A DNA stretch of 64,000 nt, taken from assembly GCF_001638985.1 (NCBI RefSeq), contig NW_017265172.1, forward strand, positions 108,757-172,756, given 5' to 3'. Below, in pieces: positions 14,200 to 25,381 of this stretch. Position 1 is the stretch's first letter. Each line of letters opens with the position of its first letter. Position numbers and translations under genes: made by a program. The notes under the pieces were generated by a model that saw only the letters and a program-made list of their open reading frames with translations, made no database searches and had not been told where the DNA came from. The DNA is from Phycomyces blakesleeanus NRRL 1555(-) (lineage: Eukaryota > Mucoromycota > Mucoromycetes > Mucorales > Phycomycetaceae).

Positions 14200-16675
14200 A
14201 TCAGCCTATCATATCTATATATACCTTTTCTCGATTTCTGTTGCAGTGTTGTCCAGTTTTTGAATAACACTCAAGGTTTTGGCTGCATTGGCGGTTAACT
14301 TGTCAAGATAACATTCGGGTTTGCTTGTACCAATGTCTTTTGGTAAAACATATATTGGCAGGATGTTAGATGCAAGACAATCGGCCAAGTCGTCGGAAAT
14401 CCTGAACAGCGGAAAGGCTAGTCTGCAGTTCTCATTGAGTTCGTTTTGGTTATTGAAAAGCTTAATATTTTCGAGATGACTTGTCAATGCTGCGACATAG
14501 GTAAGATTGCTTTCATCTTCATTTTCGTCTTCATCTGTGGTTTCAAAGCCAGTAGAAGGTACAGTTGCTGCGGTAAGGGGGAGAACTGCGGAACGGCTGT
14601 CCCAGAAATACCCGATCAAAGAATACCCGATTGCTTTTGTCGTGATGACAGCTCCAAGCATAGGAACACGTCTAAGTTTCACAAAATGAAAAGGTGGGCC
14701 ACATGTACACACCACTTACCTAAAGTAAATTAATATATGAAAGTTACCTTTTGGAATCTCCACTGTAAATGAGGCGGCTGACTATAGTCGGGTACTCTTC
14801 TACAGGCCAAGATTCGACCAAAGACATGATTTCATCTCTAAGAACATTCGCTTCGTACTGATCATCAAGTTCCTGTATTTTGTGCATCCATGGCTTGAAC
14901 GAGAGTGCATGTATGCCTCCACTGTGCTGACAATATATTTTATAAACAGACAAGGGATCTTTGATAAGTCGTACAGAAAGCTTGACGTTTGAAGTAAAAG
15001 TAGGCTCAAAATGAATGGTTTCATAAAGGGTTGCTGTTGGTAGATTTTTTGCAAAGAATAGATCGGGTCTAGACTAATGAATGATAAGCATAAAAAAAAA
15101 GAAAAGAAGATTAATTCCTATATTTGATATATTTGATATATACTATTCTTGTTTACCTGGACTTTATATGGCGAGCATGTGTTAATATTTTCTGCAGAAA
15201 AATTCCATTGAGCATCTATATCTTTCGATAGGAAGTGAACCCCCACAGCACCATGAGCATAGGCAATCGCAAGTACATTGATAGCAGGTTTGTGGGTAAA
15301 TAATATATCAGTTGTAGGTGAGGCAGCTCGTGTAGCTCCTGTTATAACAAAAGGACCTTGCTTTTGTAGTTTGAATTCATGTTTCACGGCTGCTGCATCA
15401 TAGATTATGTATATGTCGTTGTCTTCCAAATCATACAAGGAACAAGGCAAGGTATAACGCTGCAACCATTCTAATTGGAGTCTAATAAGATTTTCTTTTA
15501 TGTAGAAAGATTCTGTAAGCAGAAAAGCTTCTTTTTTATTGTTCATTAGCTTTGTTTCTGTGAGATCCAAGATACGCAGCCAGTTTCTAGCCTTTATTTT
15601 ACTAGAAGAAGAAAAAGTATGATATACGTATATTGATCAATTGAAGATAATTACATGTTCTATTTATTCTTATTGTTACCTATGGTTTGGTAAGACTGGA
15701 CATAAGGCATATATGTGCCCATTGTCTAGAGTGTAGAAAACAGTAAGAGGCTCCCACTGTTTACTAGCACTACTTTCACCTCCGGTTGTGAATGAAGTAA
15801 CCCGCATATTTTTTTTGAAATCCGAGACAAGACTTTTGCTGGAAGTATTTGGAGGAGAGAGATCAAACGTTTGTTCTGGTTCATTGAGATTTGTGCCAAT
15901 GTCAAACATTCTACATTTTTTTAAGAAAAGAAATATATGAGTTAGATAATATAATGGTTATTTCAAGTTGGTTTGATTGATATATAATATATAGAGATAC
16001 ATTTGTATTTATATATTCATGTGTGTATTTTAGTTACCTCAATATATTTTGATTGTCAAGAATCATGAGATGTAAAGATGTAGTACTCAAGGGATGCCAC
16101 TCCATTTTGATGATGCGCACATTATTGAAGCCAGTGTAGTAAGTGGGCTGTCCAATAAAGCAGGTGAATGGATCTGTATGGTCTTTATCTTGGTCGAGAA
16201 TAGCCTTCTGCAGTTGAACAGCGGCTAGTTTGTACTCTCCTGCTACAACCAGAACACCTGTTTCTGAACAAGGAAGAATTTGAACAATCTCAAAATCAAT
16301 TAAAGGCAAAGACACCACCTAATAGATAATTATATATATATACAAATGTGGGTATATGTGTTATTGATAGAAATCGTTAATAATAGTAATTTTTTTCTGT
16401 TTTCAAAAACAAAATAAAGTACACATATATTCTGGCTTACGTACATTGTATTTAATAGGTTCTTCGGCTGTTTCTTGTTGTTTGTTAAATTTGTAGAGAT
16501 TCAAGATTCTAATCTCATTTGACACGGCTACTAGCAAGTATATATCGAAGATCACTGCAATGAGCGATTGTTTTGGAACATCAGTTGCTAGAATATTTGC
16601 AGTATACAGGAGGCTCTTGTCAGATTTTCTGAAGATGGGATGAGAGCTTAGGGAAGTAGGCCATGAAGTAGACAT
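13595..16675 (-). CDS. nucleoporin of the NUP88/NUP82 family
   Basis: Cytoplasmic-side nuclear pore component with an N-terminal beta-propeller and C-terminal coiled coil, acting in mRNA export. Exons (5' to 3'): 16445-16675, 16038-16318, 15680-15910, 15157-15601, 14748-15073, 14225-14671, 13807-14098, 13595-13690, totalling 782 residues (animal NUP88 is about 740). Family-like segments are MEWHPLS followed by LHLMILDNQNILR in the propeller, and KIYCQHSGGIHALSFKPW, which parallels the conserved 'HEAGVHS..L.W' block of animal NUP88. Residues about 655-750 are a predicted coiled coil (LEKLSSKLDNIL, heptad-like). The last exon (31 residues) joins in phase and is less AT-rich than its surroundings, but its sequence is not family-diagnostic. 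Without it the protein would stop soon after DEFKK. The assignment is by motif memory, not a search. Confidence 0.8.
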
Positions 16676-16826
16676 GTTGAACGATTAAGGCTGTGCTGGG
16701 CTAAGCGTATTGTTGTTACTATTGCTGTTGGTGCTTGGTGCTTTGTGTTCGTGTTCGTGTTTGACTTTGAAAGTTTGAAAATACTAGCGATAACAGTACA
16801 AACTAAAATATTGAAGCGTAAATATG

Positions 16827-16888
16827 AGAAAGAAAGAAAGAAAGAAAGAAAAAGGAAAGAGAGAGAGAGTGTGTGTGTGTGTGCGCGT
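16827..16888. repeat. compound (GAAA)n-(GA)n-(GT)n microsatellite
   Basis: Tetranucleotide GAAA units pass directly into GA and then GT dinucleotide runs, about 150-210 bases upstream of the nucleoporin start codon. Confidence 0.85.
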
Positions 16889-18154
16889 ATGTATGTGAGT
16901 GCGTTTCAATAAATCAAGAAATTGTTTATTTTATTCTTTATCAATATATATAAATATATAAAAGAAGGTAAAGCCAAATGCAATGACAATGATATCAATA
17001 TGAATATCAATTAGGGATAACATTAAACATTGAACTTTATGATTTATTATTTCACTTGACGTGCCTTTATAGCCTTTTCCTTTAGTTACATAGGAATCTA
17101 GCATTAGTAATATTAATGTATCAAACTATAGGTATTTTTAGAGGGTTTCTCTAATGAATGATGTATATTTTGCGCAGCAATCAAATAAAAGAAAATAATA
17201 TATATATATATATGTGGGTTCCACGAAATTAGCTTCTATCACTGACATATAGAGAGAAATTAGGGTAAGGAAAAGGGGAATTTTGCAAAACTTGATTGCT
17301 TTCTTTCTTTAATATAAAAAAAAAAGAAAAGAAAGAGAAATATATTTAATAGGGTAGAAAGATAAAGCCACGCAGAGGCTTTGAATTTGATCCTCTTTAA
17401 GCAATGATAGTAATGATACGATTATAAAGCTTTCTTAAGCTGATTGAGTAATTGATATTAAGCGATAATTAAATACTGTGGGAAGTTTGATACAAATTTT
17501 CCTCTTCATGTACCTCTTTTATTTATTTTTGTATGTGTGTATTTATTCGCTTGAAAGATTTAATTAGGCAATTATAGCAACAACTACAAAAAGGTACAAT
17601 AGAAAAAAAAATGCCCAAAATCAAATCATAAAAGCGAAATTTATTTCTATGGTTTCTATGGTTTCTATTTTAGAGAATAAAAGCCGGTTCCCTTTATATG
17701 GACATTTGATGTATAATACAATTGGTAAACCAATGAGCATTTATTGCTTAATATAAAAAAACAGACATATATAGATTTATAATAATCTATTTGTATTTGT
17801 ATTTTTTGTTGTTTTTGTTGTTGTGTAGGTTTTATTAACAAGGTGTATATATATATATATATATAATATTATATTTTAAAATAAATAAGAATAAGAATAC
17901 AAAAATACGACGATTCATATAAAGTTAAATAGGGTTGTACACATGTAGGAGAGGGGTAGGGCTATTATTATTATTGCTATTAATTTACAGTATATATTAT
18001 GTTTATAGAAGGATAAATGAATGAAGATGCTTATTTACAATACAAGAGAAAAATTGAATGGAATGGAATGGAATTGAACTGAATGTGCGTTTGTGTTTGT
18101 GTAAGAGGGGTATACATAAATGTGTTGTTTGATTGTTGTTTGATTGCTGTTTGT

Positions 18155-18192
18155 TGTATGTATGTATGTATGTATGTATGTATGTATGTATG
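18155..18192. repeat. (TGTA)n tetranucleotide array
   Basis: About nine perfect copies, then degenerate TGCA/TGTG units to about 18255. It produces open frames of tyrosine/valine/cysteine repeats in several frames. Confidence 0.9.
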
Positions 18193-18349
18193 CATGCGTG
18201 TATGTGTGTATGCGTGTATGCGTGTTTCTGTGTATATGTGTGTGTGCGTGTGCGTGATGGACTAATTGGACCAATTGGGATCAGAGATAGACAGAGACAG
18301 GGACAGAGACAGAGACTGGGAGATCAAAGAATGAATAGATATATTTCTT

Positions 18350-18529
18350 TTAGCTCTTGTTGTTGCCCTGACGAATACATGGGCAAAAGTCTTCATGTGA
18401 GAACTGGGAGACATCTACTCCGCACTTTGGACAGAAGCTGTAATAGAGCTCGAAGCTAAGGGGTGTTGATGACTGGGTGGTCTGAGTGCTGATTGCAGAT
18501 GTGGAGGTGATCTTTGTGGTTGGCTTCAT
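18350..18529 (-). CDS. possible small zinc-ribbon-like protein (59 aa)
   Basis: An ATG-initiated frame of 59 residues. The first half is Thr/Ser-rich and low in complexity. The second half has a compact cysteine/histidine pattern: FCPKCGVDV, then a histidine, then FCPCIRQ, spaced like a C-x2-C...H...C-x-C zinc site. I do not recognise a family. The open frame continues upstream to 18760, but that part is lysine/asparagine/phenylalanine-rich and looks like UTR. No neighbour suggests a role. It could be a real short gene, the last exon of a longer one, or chance. The cysteine pattern is the only argument for it. Confidence 0.4.
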   Translation of the reverse strand: MKPTTKITSTSAISTQTTQSSTPLSFELYYSFCPKCGVDVSQFSHEDFCPCIRQGNNKS

Positions 18530-19125
18530 TGTGTTTCTTGTAGAATAAAAGCTAAGTGAGTTGATTTGAGGTATTTTGGTGGTGTTTGTGGTTTCTGTTG
18601 AGAGAATAATGGACAAGAAAAGAGGTTGAAATGAAAATGGGGGTTTATATAGACAATTTTTAGTTTTTTCATTAATAAGTGACACGACAATGCCAAATCT
18701 GAAATACCCGTTATTGTTACACGGCCAATTGATGGGTATACTACATACAAGTTTTCTCAAATCTGTTGTGTTGCTGCGGCTGAATAAATGATAATAATAA
18801 TAATTTTTTTTTACTCATATTGAAATTGTATAATGGATCCGATGGAAAAATTTAAACGTTCAGACGACTTTACCCGTTGTCCAAATTAAGCACTTTACTT
18901 TCTTGTGTCCCTTTATTTTTAGAGTTTTTATTTTCATTTCTATTAGCTTGGCATTCAAATGCATTGCCAAGCTAGTCTTTGCCCCACCTTATGCTTAAAA
19001 GGGTCTTCAAGCGGTCTAGACGATAAAATTTATAGATACATATGTTGTGCAAGTGTCTTGTCTTGAAGAGGGCACACGGCGGATGACTTGCATGACTCTT
19101 CGCTTTTACACAAACACAAACACAA

Positions 19126-19182
19126 ACTCATACTCATACTCATACTCATACTCATATTTATATTTATATTCATATTCATACA
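19126..19182. repeat. (ACTCAT)n / (ATTTAT)n hexanucleotide array
   Basis: Five or more perfect ACTCAT units pass into diverged ATTTAT/ATTCAT units. It is the source of an artefactual Ser-Tyr repeat frame. Confidence 0.9.
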
Positions 19183-19975
19183 CCAAAGAGACACAAGGAG
19201 AAAAAGAGACAGAAAGAACAGAAAAAGGAATCTTGGGACGTATGCCCATGACTCAGCATCCACTTTCGGATTGTGTTGCTAAGCAACCGTCTTACTACGG
19301 TCTTTTTATTGTACAACTCATATTACGAACATCATCTTTCTCTTCCTCTTCCTCCATTTCTTCCTACTCTTCTCAGTTCTCTTTGTGACTGCGTTTAGAC
19401 TTTATCTTTCTTTCTCTAGCATTATTAGCATTTAACAAACAGCTATTTACTGATTTCGGCTTAATTGCTATTAACCAGATCATATCCAAAATAATAATAA
19501 TAATAAAGGCTAAATAGATACAAACAGGTCTAATTGGGGGATCTTTAATATTGAGTACAAACTAAACTCTGGTGTAAGGGAGCAAATCTTGACTTTCTCT
19601 CTTTCTCTCTTTCTCTCTTCCTCTTCTCCTCTTCTCCTCTCTCTCTCTAAACTCTTTTTAGCTGAGTCAATTTGCCACAACGTGGAGGCTACTCAGACGC
19701 CCCGAAACCGTCCTGACTGGTGTGGCGCGCAGTATCAATTTTTTTATTTTTGCTTCAATTTTTTTTATCTTCCTATTTACTTTGTTTGAGGGACTTCTTC
19801 TCCTTTGCACGAATAAGAAGTAGACAAAAATAAAAATAAATAAAAATAAAATATTCTTCGGATTATAAAATAAGAGAAACAAGAATTCTCATTTGTTTCA
19901 TATTTCTTAATGGCCGTGTTTAATCGCAATAAGAATTAATGAAGACCAGTAGTTGGTTCTTTCTTTTCTTTTTTC

Positions 19976-19994
19976 TTTTTTTTTTAAAAAAAAA
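19976..19994. repeat. T10A9 palindrome
   Basis: Ten T followed by nine A, intergenic. The same run length occurs at three other places in the window. Confidence 0.85.
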
Positions 19995-20778
19995 GAGCAA
20001 GATTCACTGTAACTTTATCAGTAGTTTTATTAGTATTTTTATTCTACACACAAAAAAGCTTATTTTATTAAGAGAAAAAAAAAGGCATTCTCAGAATGGT
20101 TAGATTTACTATTTTCTTTGTTACACGGTTGCTACCTTTCTTTAAAAAAAATGACCATATGTTTGACATGATAATTTAAGAAACATTGCCTGTTAATTAA
20201 TTCTATAGACAATATACAGCATTATATCTCATTACTGGCTTTAATAAAGAAATACCTCTTTAATTAGAACGGCTTCAAGAGGCGTTGATATCCCAAGCAT
20301 ATAAATATAACACCATTGAATTCTTTTATAAATAGTAGAGATATAATAAGGATTATAACTATAAACATATTGAAATAACCAAAAGATTTCAAAATTATTA
20401 AAATTAAAAATTTATAGTTTTTGTATATAAATAAAAGTCTATTTATTGTTATGTTCTATAATGTGTTTTTTTTTTTAAGAAAAAAAGAAAAGTCTCCAAA
20501 GCCAGCCGCAGCCAAGCAATCTTCAAGTCCCACGTGCTTACAAATCCACCTTATTTTACTGCGACCCTGCAAAGAAACAGTAGCTTGGGGAGGGGGATGA
20601 GATTATCCTTACCCACCATAATAGGTTCATAAATACACGTAATATATATATAGATAGGTAGAAAAATGAGAGAAAAATAATAAAATGCATTTATGTTTTA
20701 TTTTAATTATCTTTTATAATAGCTTTAATAGAATCAAAAATCAAAAATCAAAAAATCATTAAATATTCACAAGTGAAT

Positions 20779-23428
20779 CTACCACTTTGATTTTCCACCC
20801 TTCTTCTTGTTCTTTTTCTTATTAGCCGCTGCCTTGGAAGGTGCAGCAGTACTACTAGGTGTAGATGCTTGTGGCTTTGGTTCTGAAACCTCCTTTTCTA
20901 CAACCACAGGTGCACCACGACCTCCAATATTAGCACTGCCTGTTCCACCAATTCCACCCCCTTCTACAGCAGATCCTTGTGGTCCCCGAAGAGCCGCCTT
21001 CTTATTCTTTCCCTTGGCACGATAAGTAGAACGCTCTCGTTTGGGCAACCAGCGTTCAGGATCAGGTGTCCGGCTAGGATCGCAGTTCTTGGGTAACAAG
21101 GGCTGTCTCTTCTTCTTTGTCTTGACTTTCTTCACGTGTGTGCTAATAAGAGATAACAAACAATAGAGAAAAAATATAAAGATATAATAGTTTTTTGTGT
21201 GAGATGACAAATCCTTTTTTCCCCTTTTTGTAACTGAAAAATAATATACATTTATATATACACATTATCTCAACCTCACTCACCCCTTGGGATCTTTCTT
21301 GACATAGCCACGCTTTACACCAGGTACAACACGCTCAAGGGTATCAACATCAATGTGATGCATGGCAATAGCAGGCAGTGCATCACCATACTGCTCGGCC
21401 TTTGCAGGATCTATCTCGGCATAGGCTGAGATAAGGCCGGCAATGGTCTGAGAATCTGTTGGGTCTGCTTTGACAAGCTGCTCGTAATCAGCAGCAGCTT
21501 CACTGTACCGTCCGGCTTTAAGTTTAAAGGCAGCAGTTTGCTTAATAATTGAAGCAGGTGCACTCTTCAGGAACGAGCTATCGGACTTCCACAATGTAGA
21601 TGCCTTGTCGAGGGTTTCCATAGCCTTTTCAGACTGGTTTGTCTGCTCATACAGCCACACAAGAAGTGCGACCACAGCAGGCTGCTGGTGGTAGAAACCC
21701 TTTTTGTTCTTTTCATCAATCACCTTAAGATAAGACTCAAGAGTGCTTAATGCCTCGGCTGGTTGTGACTGCAGCAATTGGAGTTGGATGGTCGCAAATC
21801 GAATAGCTAGGGACTCTGGTTTCTTTTCTGCGTATTTTTTTAATTCTTCTACCGCTTTTTCACCCTTGGATTGGTGATAAGTAGCAGCAGCAAGGATAAG
21901 ATACAGAGTATCACTATCAGGGTATTTAGCAATCAAGCGCTGGGCAGAGTCTCTACAAGCAGCATGCTATATAAATATATAGAACACGTATTTAGAGATA
22001 TAGAACACACACAAAGCACACATATATATAATATTTACCTTGTTCATGTACAGCTGAAGCAGAGATTCGTTCATTGCAATGACTCGTTTCTGATATCTCT
22101 TCAACTTGTTCTCGGCCTCCTTGCCTGTTGCAACCTTGAGTTTCTTCGCAGCATCAAATAAATCCTTTGTTTCTTGCATGGCAACAATGTTGTTTGACAC
22201 AATAGCAGTAACACCAGCATCACTTGCTCTGCAAAATGATAATACCAACACACTTAATAAGCATCTCTCTTTCTCCTTCTCTATCATTTCTATTAGTTTT
22301 TTGAAACTTACTTTGAGTTCAGTACAGACTCATACAATTCCTTGGCTTCCTCAGTACGTCCTTGTACCTGATATGTGTAAGCCAGTTGAGCTGCAATTAC
22401 AGCCAACTCCTCATCTATCTCCTCATGACTCAAGCCTGCCTCGGTCATTCTCTCATTGCACTGTTCTTTTTTTAAAAAGAAAAAAATCAATCCACCGTCA
22501 ATTAGATGCTATAAATACCACTAAATCCACATGTCTCTCTCTCTCTATCTTTATATATGCATATATATTTATGTATTTTATAAAATACACACACACACTT
22601 ACTTCTTGCAGACTCAAGCTGTTCACGAGCAAGATCCAACTCTGAGCGAGCAAGGTGAACAGATGCAGCATTGTAGGCTACCTCATATGCACCAGGAGCC
22701 GAGACATCGTACAAAGGTTCCTTGACATCATCTTTGGCCTTTGGATTGGCAAATAAAAGACCTGCCTTTGCAGCCAACAAATTCACCTGGATTTCTTCGT
22801 ACAATCTGTCATTTTTGTTGGTGCTCTTGAGAAGTTTCTCATACACCTTTATGGATGCTTCGTAATTATCTTGGGCATAAAGCTTATAGATACATAAATA
22901 AATGAGAAAAAAAAGAGAAAGAGAGATAGAGGAAGAAACAAAAATGGTATACATAAATTGTTTCCAAATTAACACAGAGTCTTGAAATATCTCACCCCAA
23001 CATATAAATCACCAATGATAATGGCAGCAGAAATGAATTTTAAAAGGGATCTATCTATTTATTTTATAACTTACCAATTGAGCTTCCATGTATTGGAGAC
23101 CAACATCATCTTTCTTGGTTTTTTTTAGTTCATTCAATAACTCCAGGGCAGGCTGGAGCTGGTTCGTGCGATAGTAACAATATAACTTTTCGAAATTGAG
23201 ATCAATGTCGGATTTTTTGAATTTGCGTGTGATAAGCGAGAGTGCTTCGGTGTACTTGTCGAGACGAATAAACGTGACAACCTTGCAATGAAGTGCAACT
23301 TGATCATCTGGGTCCAACTGGATTATACTGTCGCAAATTGAAAGACTACGTTCATCCTCATATTCGTCGGTTGTCTTTTTAAGTTCGCTGTAGAGGTTGG
23401 AAACCTGTTCCTCTTTGGTGGTTGCCAT
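20779..23428 (-). CDS. SRP72: signal recognition particle subunit SRP72
   Basis: SRP subunit that binds SRP68 and 7S RNA during co-translational targeting to the ER. Exons (5' to 3'): 23075-23428, 22603-22882, 22312-22465, 22039-22228, 21284-21966, 20779-21142, giving 674 residues, almost the size of the human protein. The body is TPR-like helical repeats (for example CDSIIQLDPDDQVALHC, then YEASIKVYEKLL, then AAADYEQLVKADP). The C-terminal part is the basic RNA-binding segment with the family signature PDPERWLPKRERSTYR, followed by KGKNKK and a Lys-rich tail. The start codon is the first ATG of the TPR-containing exon and lies downstream of promoter motifs CACGTGA and TGACGT. A mariner element ends 228 bases upstream of the start. 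Confidence 0.95.
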
Positions 23429-23592
23429 AACTTTTACTTGGTTTTTTGTTTTGTTTTGTACTTTTTTTTATTGAGTAGACGAGTTTATTTCTTTTCTTTC
23501 TTTTTACTTCGTCTCTTCGCGTCGCTGCTACAAGTGAGCTTCGTCTCACAAGACAGAAAAAACAGCGCTTCGCCCAGGATTGGCTGGAGCGG

Positions 23593-23637
23593 CACGTGAT
23601 GGGAACTCAGTGGCGTCACATAGTAGCTGTGACGTGA
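23593..23637. promoter_or_regulatory. E-box and CRE-like motifs upstream of SRP72
   Basis: CACGTGA at 23593-23599, GCGTCA near 23613, and TGACGTGA at 23630-23637, roughly 165-210 bases before the SRP72 ATG, with an inverted CCAAT box (ATTGG) just downstream near 23580. These match consensus sites of bHLH and bZIP/ATF-type factors. Binding is inferred only. Confidence 0.45.
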
Positions 23638-23656
23638 AGATATTTACACTTTGATA

Positions 23657-23891
23657 CAGGATTTCCACTCCAAAAGTTATATTTTTTTTTTCAAACTATA
23701 TATTTTGCAAAATCAAAACTTTCATTTTGTGCTCCGACTATATATGAAAAAAATAAATTAATTAATGCGGATAGAAAGAAAGTTAAAGCAAATTAATAAA
23801 GAGCGTGAAGAATGCTAATATGTGCGATAAAGTATTTAAAGAATGTCTACACTGTTTATTAAAAACAATATAAGAAAACATGCAATGTCAA
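23657..23891. repeat. outer left terminal inverted repeat of the mariner element
   Basis: Long arm that starts CAGGATTTCC. It matches the right arm inverted, including the stretch with GCGGATAGAAAGAAAG and the distal ATGCAATGTCAATA. Confidence 0.9.
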
Positions 23892-23893
23892 TA

Positions 23894-23990
23894 CAGGATT
23901 TCCACTCCAAAAGTTATATATTTTTTTTCAAACTATATATTTTGCAAAATCAAAACTTTCATTTTGTGCTCCGACTATATATAAAAAAAA
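23894..23990. repeat. second internal copy of the left terminal repeat
   Basis: A direct repeat of the first ~100 bases of the outer left arm, again preceded by TA and starting CAGGATTTCC. It runs up to the transposase stop codon. No matching second copy is present at the right end. Confidence 0.9.
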
Positions 23991-23991
23991 A

Positions 23992-25068
23992 TCAATTTAT
24001 TTCTTGGCTATTTGTACATTGGGGGAAGAAGCTAATGCTATGATCAACCCAGCCTTGGCAGTTTTCCATAGCGATATGGCGGGAGCACTCAGCAATATAC
24101 TCCAAGAATTGACCACATACCAACCCGGGCTTTCTCTTGACCAGTGTTTTGAGTTTGGAGAAGCACTCTTCAATCGGGTTTAGGAAAGGAGAGTATGGGG
24201 GGAGAAAGTGTAGGTGGTGTCGTGAATTAGCAAACAATTCAGTGACAAGGTGGGATCTATGGATCGAGGCATTATCCTTAATGAAGTTGTGAGGGGCAGC
24301 ATTACTGTGGTCGAGCGAATCCATAATCGTCTTTACAAATTCAACGAAAATTGGTCCTGTCGTGCCACCAGGGGTCAACTTCGCCTGCACACTCTCAACA
24401 TCTTGGTAAGAAATACCGGCAAGAATTGAGATGTTTAGTCCCCTTTTCGACTTCGTCTTCACAATGCTGGTTTCGCCTTTCTTGGACCACCCTTGTCCTC
24501 TGATCAGGTTTGCATTAAAGCCTGCTTCGTCCACAAAAATGCAATTGGTTTTATACGATAAACCATTCGTGTGCATACTGTCTACGTATACTTTTCTCAG
24601 CTCAATAGTCTTCGGGTCGTTTCTTTTTTCCTCGACCGGCTTGGTTCTCTTCAATGTGAACCCAATGTTGTTGATAATGTGCTTATGTAAGCCACTGATG
24701 CTCAAGTTCTGCTCTTGAAGCTCTGGAAATTTTCTAAACAGTTCCTCTCTCATTTGACCAAGAGTCAAGGTGCAGCATTCGTCCAAGAAGTCTTGAATGA
24801 ACTTCGAATGCTCATCGGTTATCTTAAGACTTTCCGCGCGCGAGCCGCCTCGCTTCTTGGGCTCTACAGTAGCATCCCTCTCGAACTTGGTAATGATGTT
24901 GTTAATCGACACCTATGAGACACCAAATGCCCTGGCTGCTTCGGCTCGGGTCATGGACTCTTCTATATAACATTTCTCCACAATCATGTTCTTGATGTGG
25001 ATCGGAAGAACCTTTTGTGGTCCATTTCTCTTTCTTCTCTTAACGATAGCGATTTGATTGGGGTTCAT
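23992..25068 (-). pseudogene. Tc1/mariner-IS630 transposase with in-frame stop
   Basis: DDE transposase that would cut and paste its own element. The frame runs from ATG at 25068 to TGA at 23992-23994 (359 codons) and is open except for a TAG at 24913-24915 (codon 52). An N-terminal basic helix-turn-helix region ends AEAARAFGVS right at that stop. The catalytic triad is visible: D in IFVDEAGFN, D in FIKDNASIH, and E in SPFLNPIEECFSKL, with 34 residues between the second D and the E (DD34E type). The catalytic domain is complete and otherwise undamaged. There is no ATG between the stop and the DNA-binding region's end, so the copy is probably non-autonomous unless the stop is read through or is a sequencing error. 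Confidence 0.88.
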
Positions 25069-25163
25069 GTTGGAGGATTTGAGTATAGAAAAAGATAATA
25101 GATAAAGACAGTTCTCAAAACCATATTACAAACTTAGCATTATATACTTTTCTTATAACAGTA

Positions 25164-25381
25164 TATTGACATTGCATGTTTTCTTATATTGTTTTTAATA
25201 AACAGTGTAGACATTCTTCAAATACTTTATCGCACATATTAGCATTCTTCATGCTCTTTATTAATTTGCTTTAACTTTCTTTCTATCCGCATTAATTAAT
25301 TTATTTTTTTCATATATAGTCGGAGCACAAAATGAAAGTTTTGATTTTGCAAAATATATAACTTTTGGAGTGGAAATCCTG
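25164..25381. repeat. right terminal inverted repeat of the mariner element
   Basis: Inverted copy of the outer left arm. It lacks the short T-rich/CAAACTATATA segment found in both left copies. Confidence 0.9.

Larger units (their letters stand above)
16676..18349. other. gene-poor region upstream of the nucleoporin gene
   Basis: It contains the nucleoporin promoter side, a GAAA/GA/GT microsatellite (16827-16888), a (TA)n tract near 17847-17865 and a TGTA tetranucleotide array (18155-18192). The long open frames on both strands at 18035-18459 are artefacts of these repeats. No gene is supported. Confidence 0.55.
18530..20778. other. gene-free region between the small ORF and SRP72
   Basis: About 2.2 kb with hexanucleotide repeats (19126-19182), pyrimidine-rich runs (19590-19650), and a perfect T10A9 palindrome (19976-19994). 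The open frames here are repeat-derived. Near 20510-20530 is a CACGTG core but no adjacent gene start is identified. Confidence 0.5.
23657..25381. mobile_element. Tc1/mariner-IS630 family transposon with long inverted repeats
   Basis: A 1725-bp element flanked by TA on both sides (23655-23656 and 25382-25383), as expected for a TA target duplication. Both ends begin CAGGATTTCCACTCCAAAAG. The outer left arm (23657-23891) and the right arm (about 25164-25381) are inverted copies over about 220 bases; the right arm lacks about 19 bases present in the left. A second, shorter copy of the terminal repeat lies inside the left arm next to the transposase stop codon. One transposase frame fills the centre on the minus strand. 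It inserted just upstream of SRP72. Confidence 0.92.

Noticed and set aside
18035..18459. Open frames on both strands with Tyr/Met/Cys/Val repeats
   Set aside because: Produced by the TGTA array and its degenerate flanks.
18155..19182. Direct repeats that could suggest a CRISPR-like array
   Set aside because: The units are 4-6 bases with no spacers; these are eukaryotic microsatellites.
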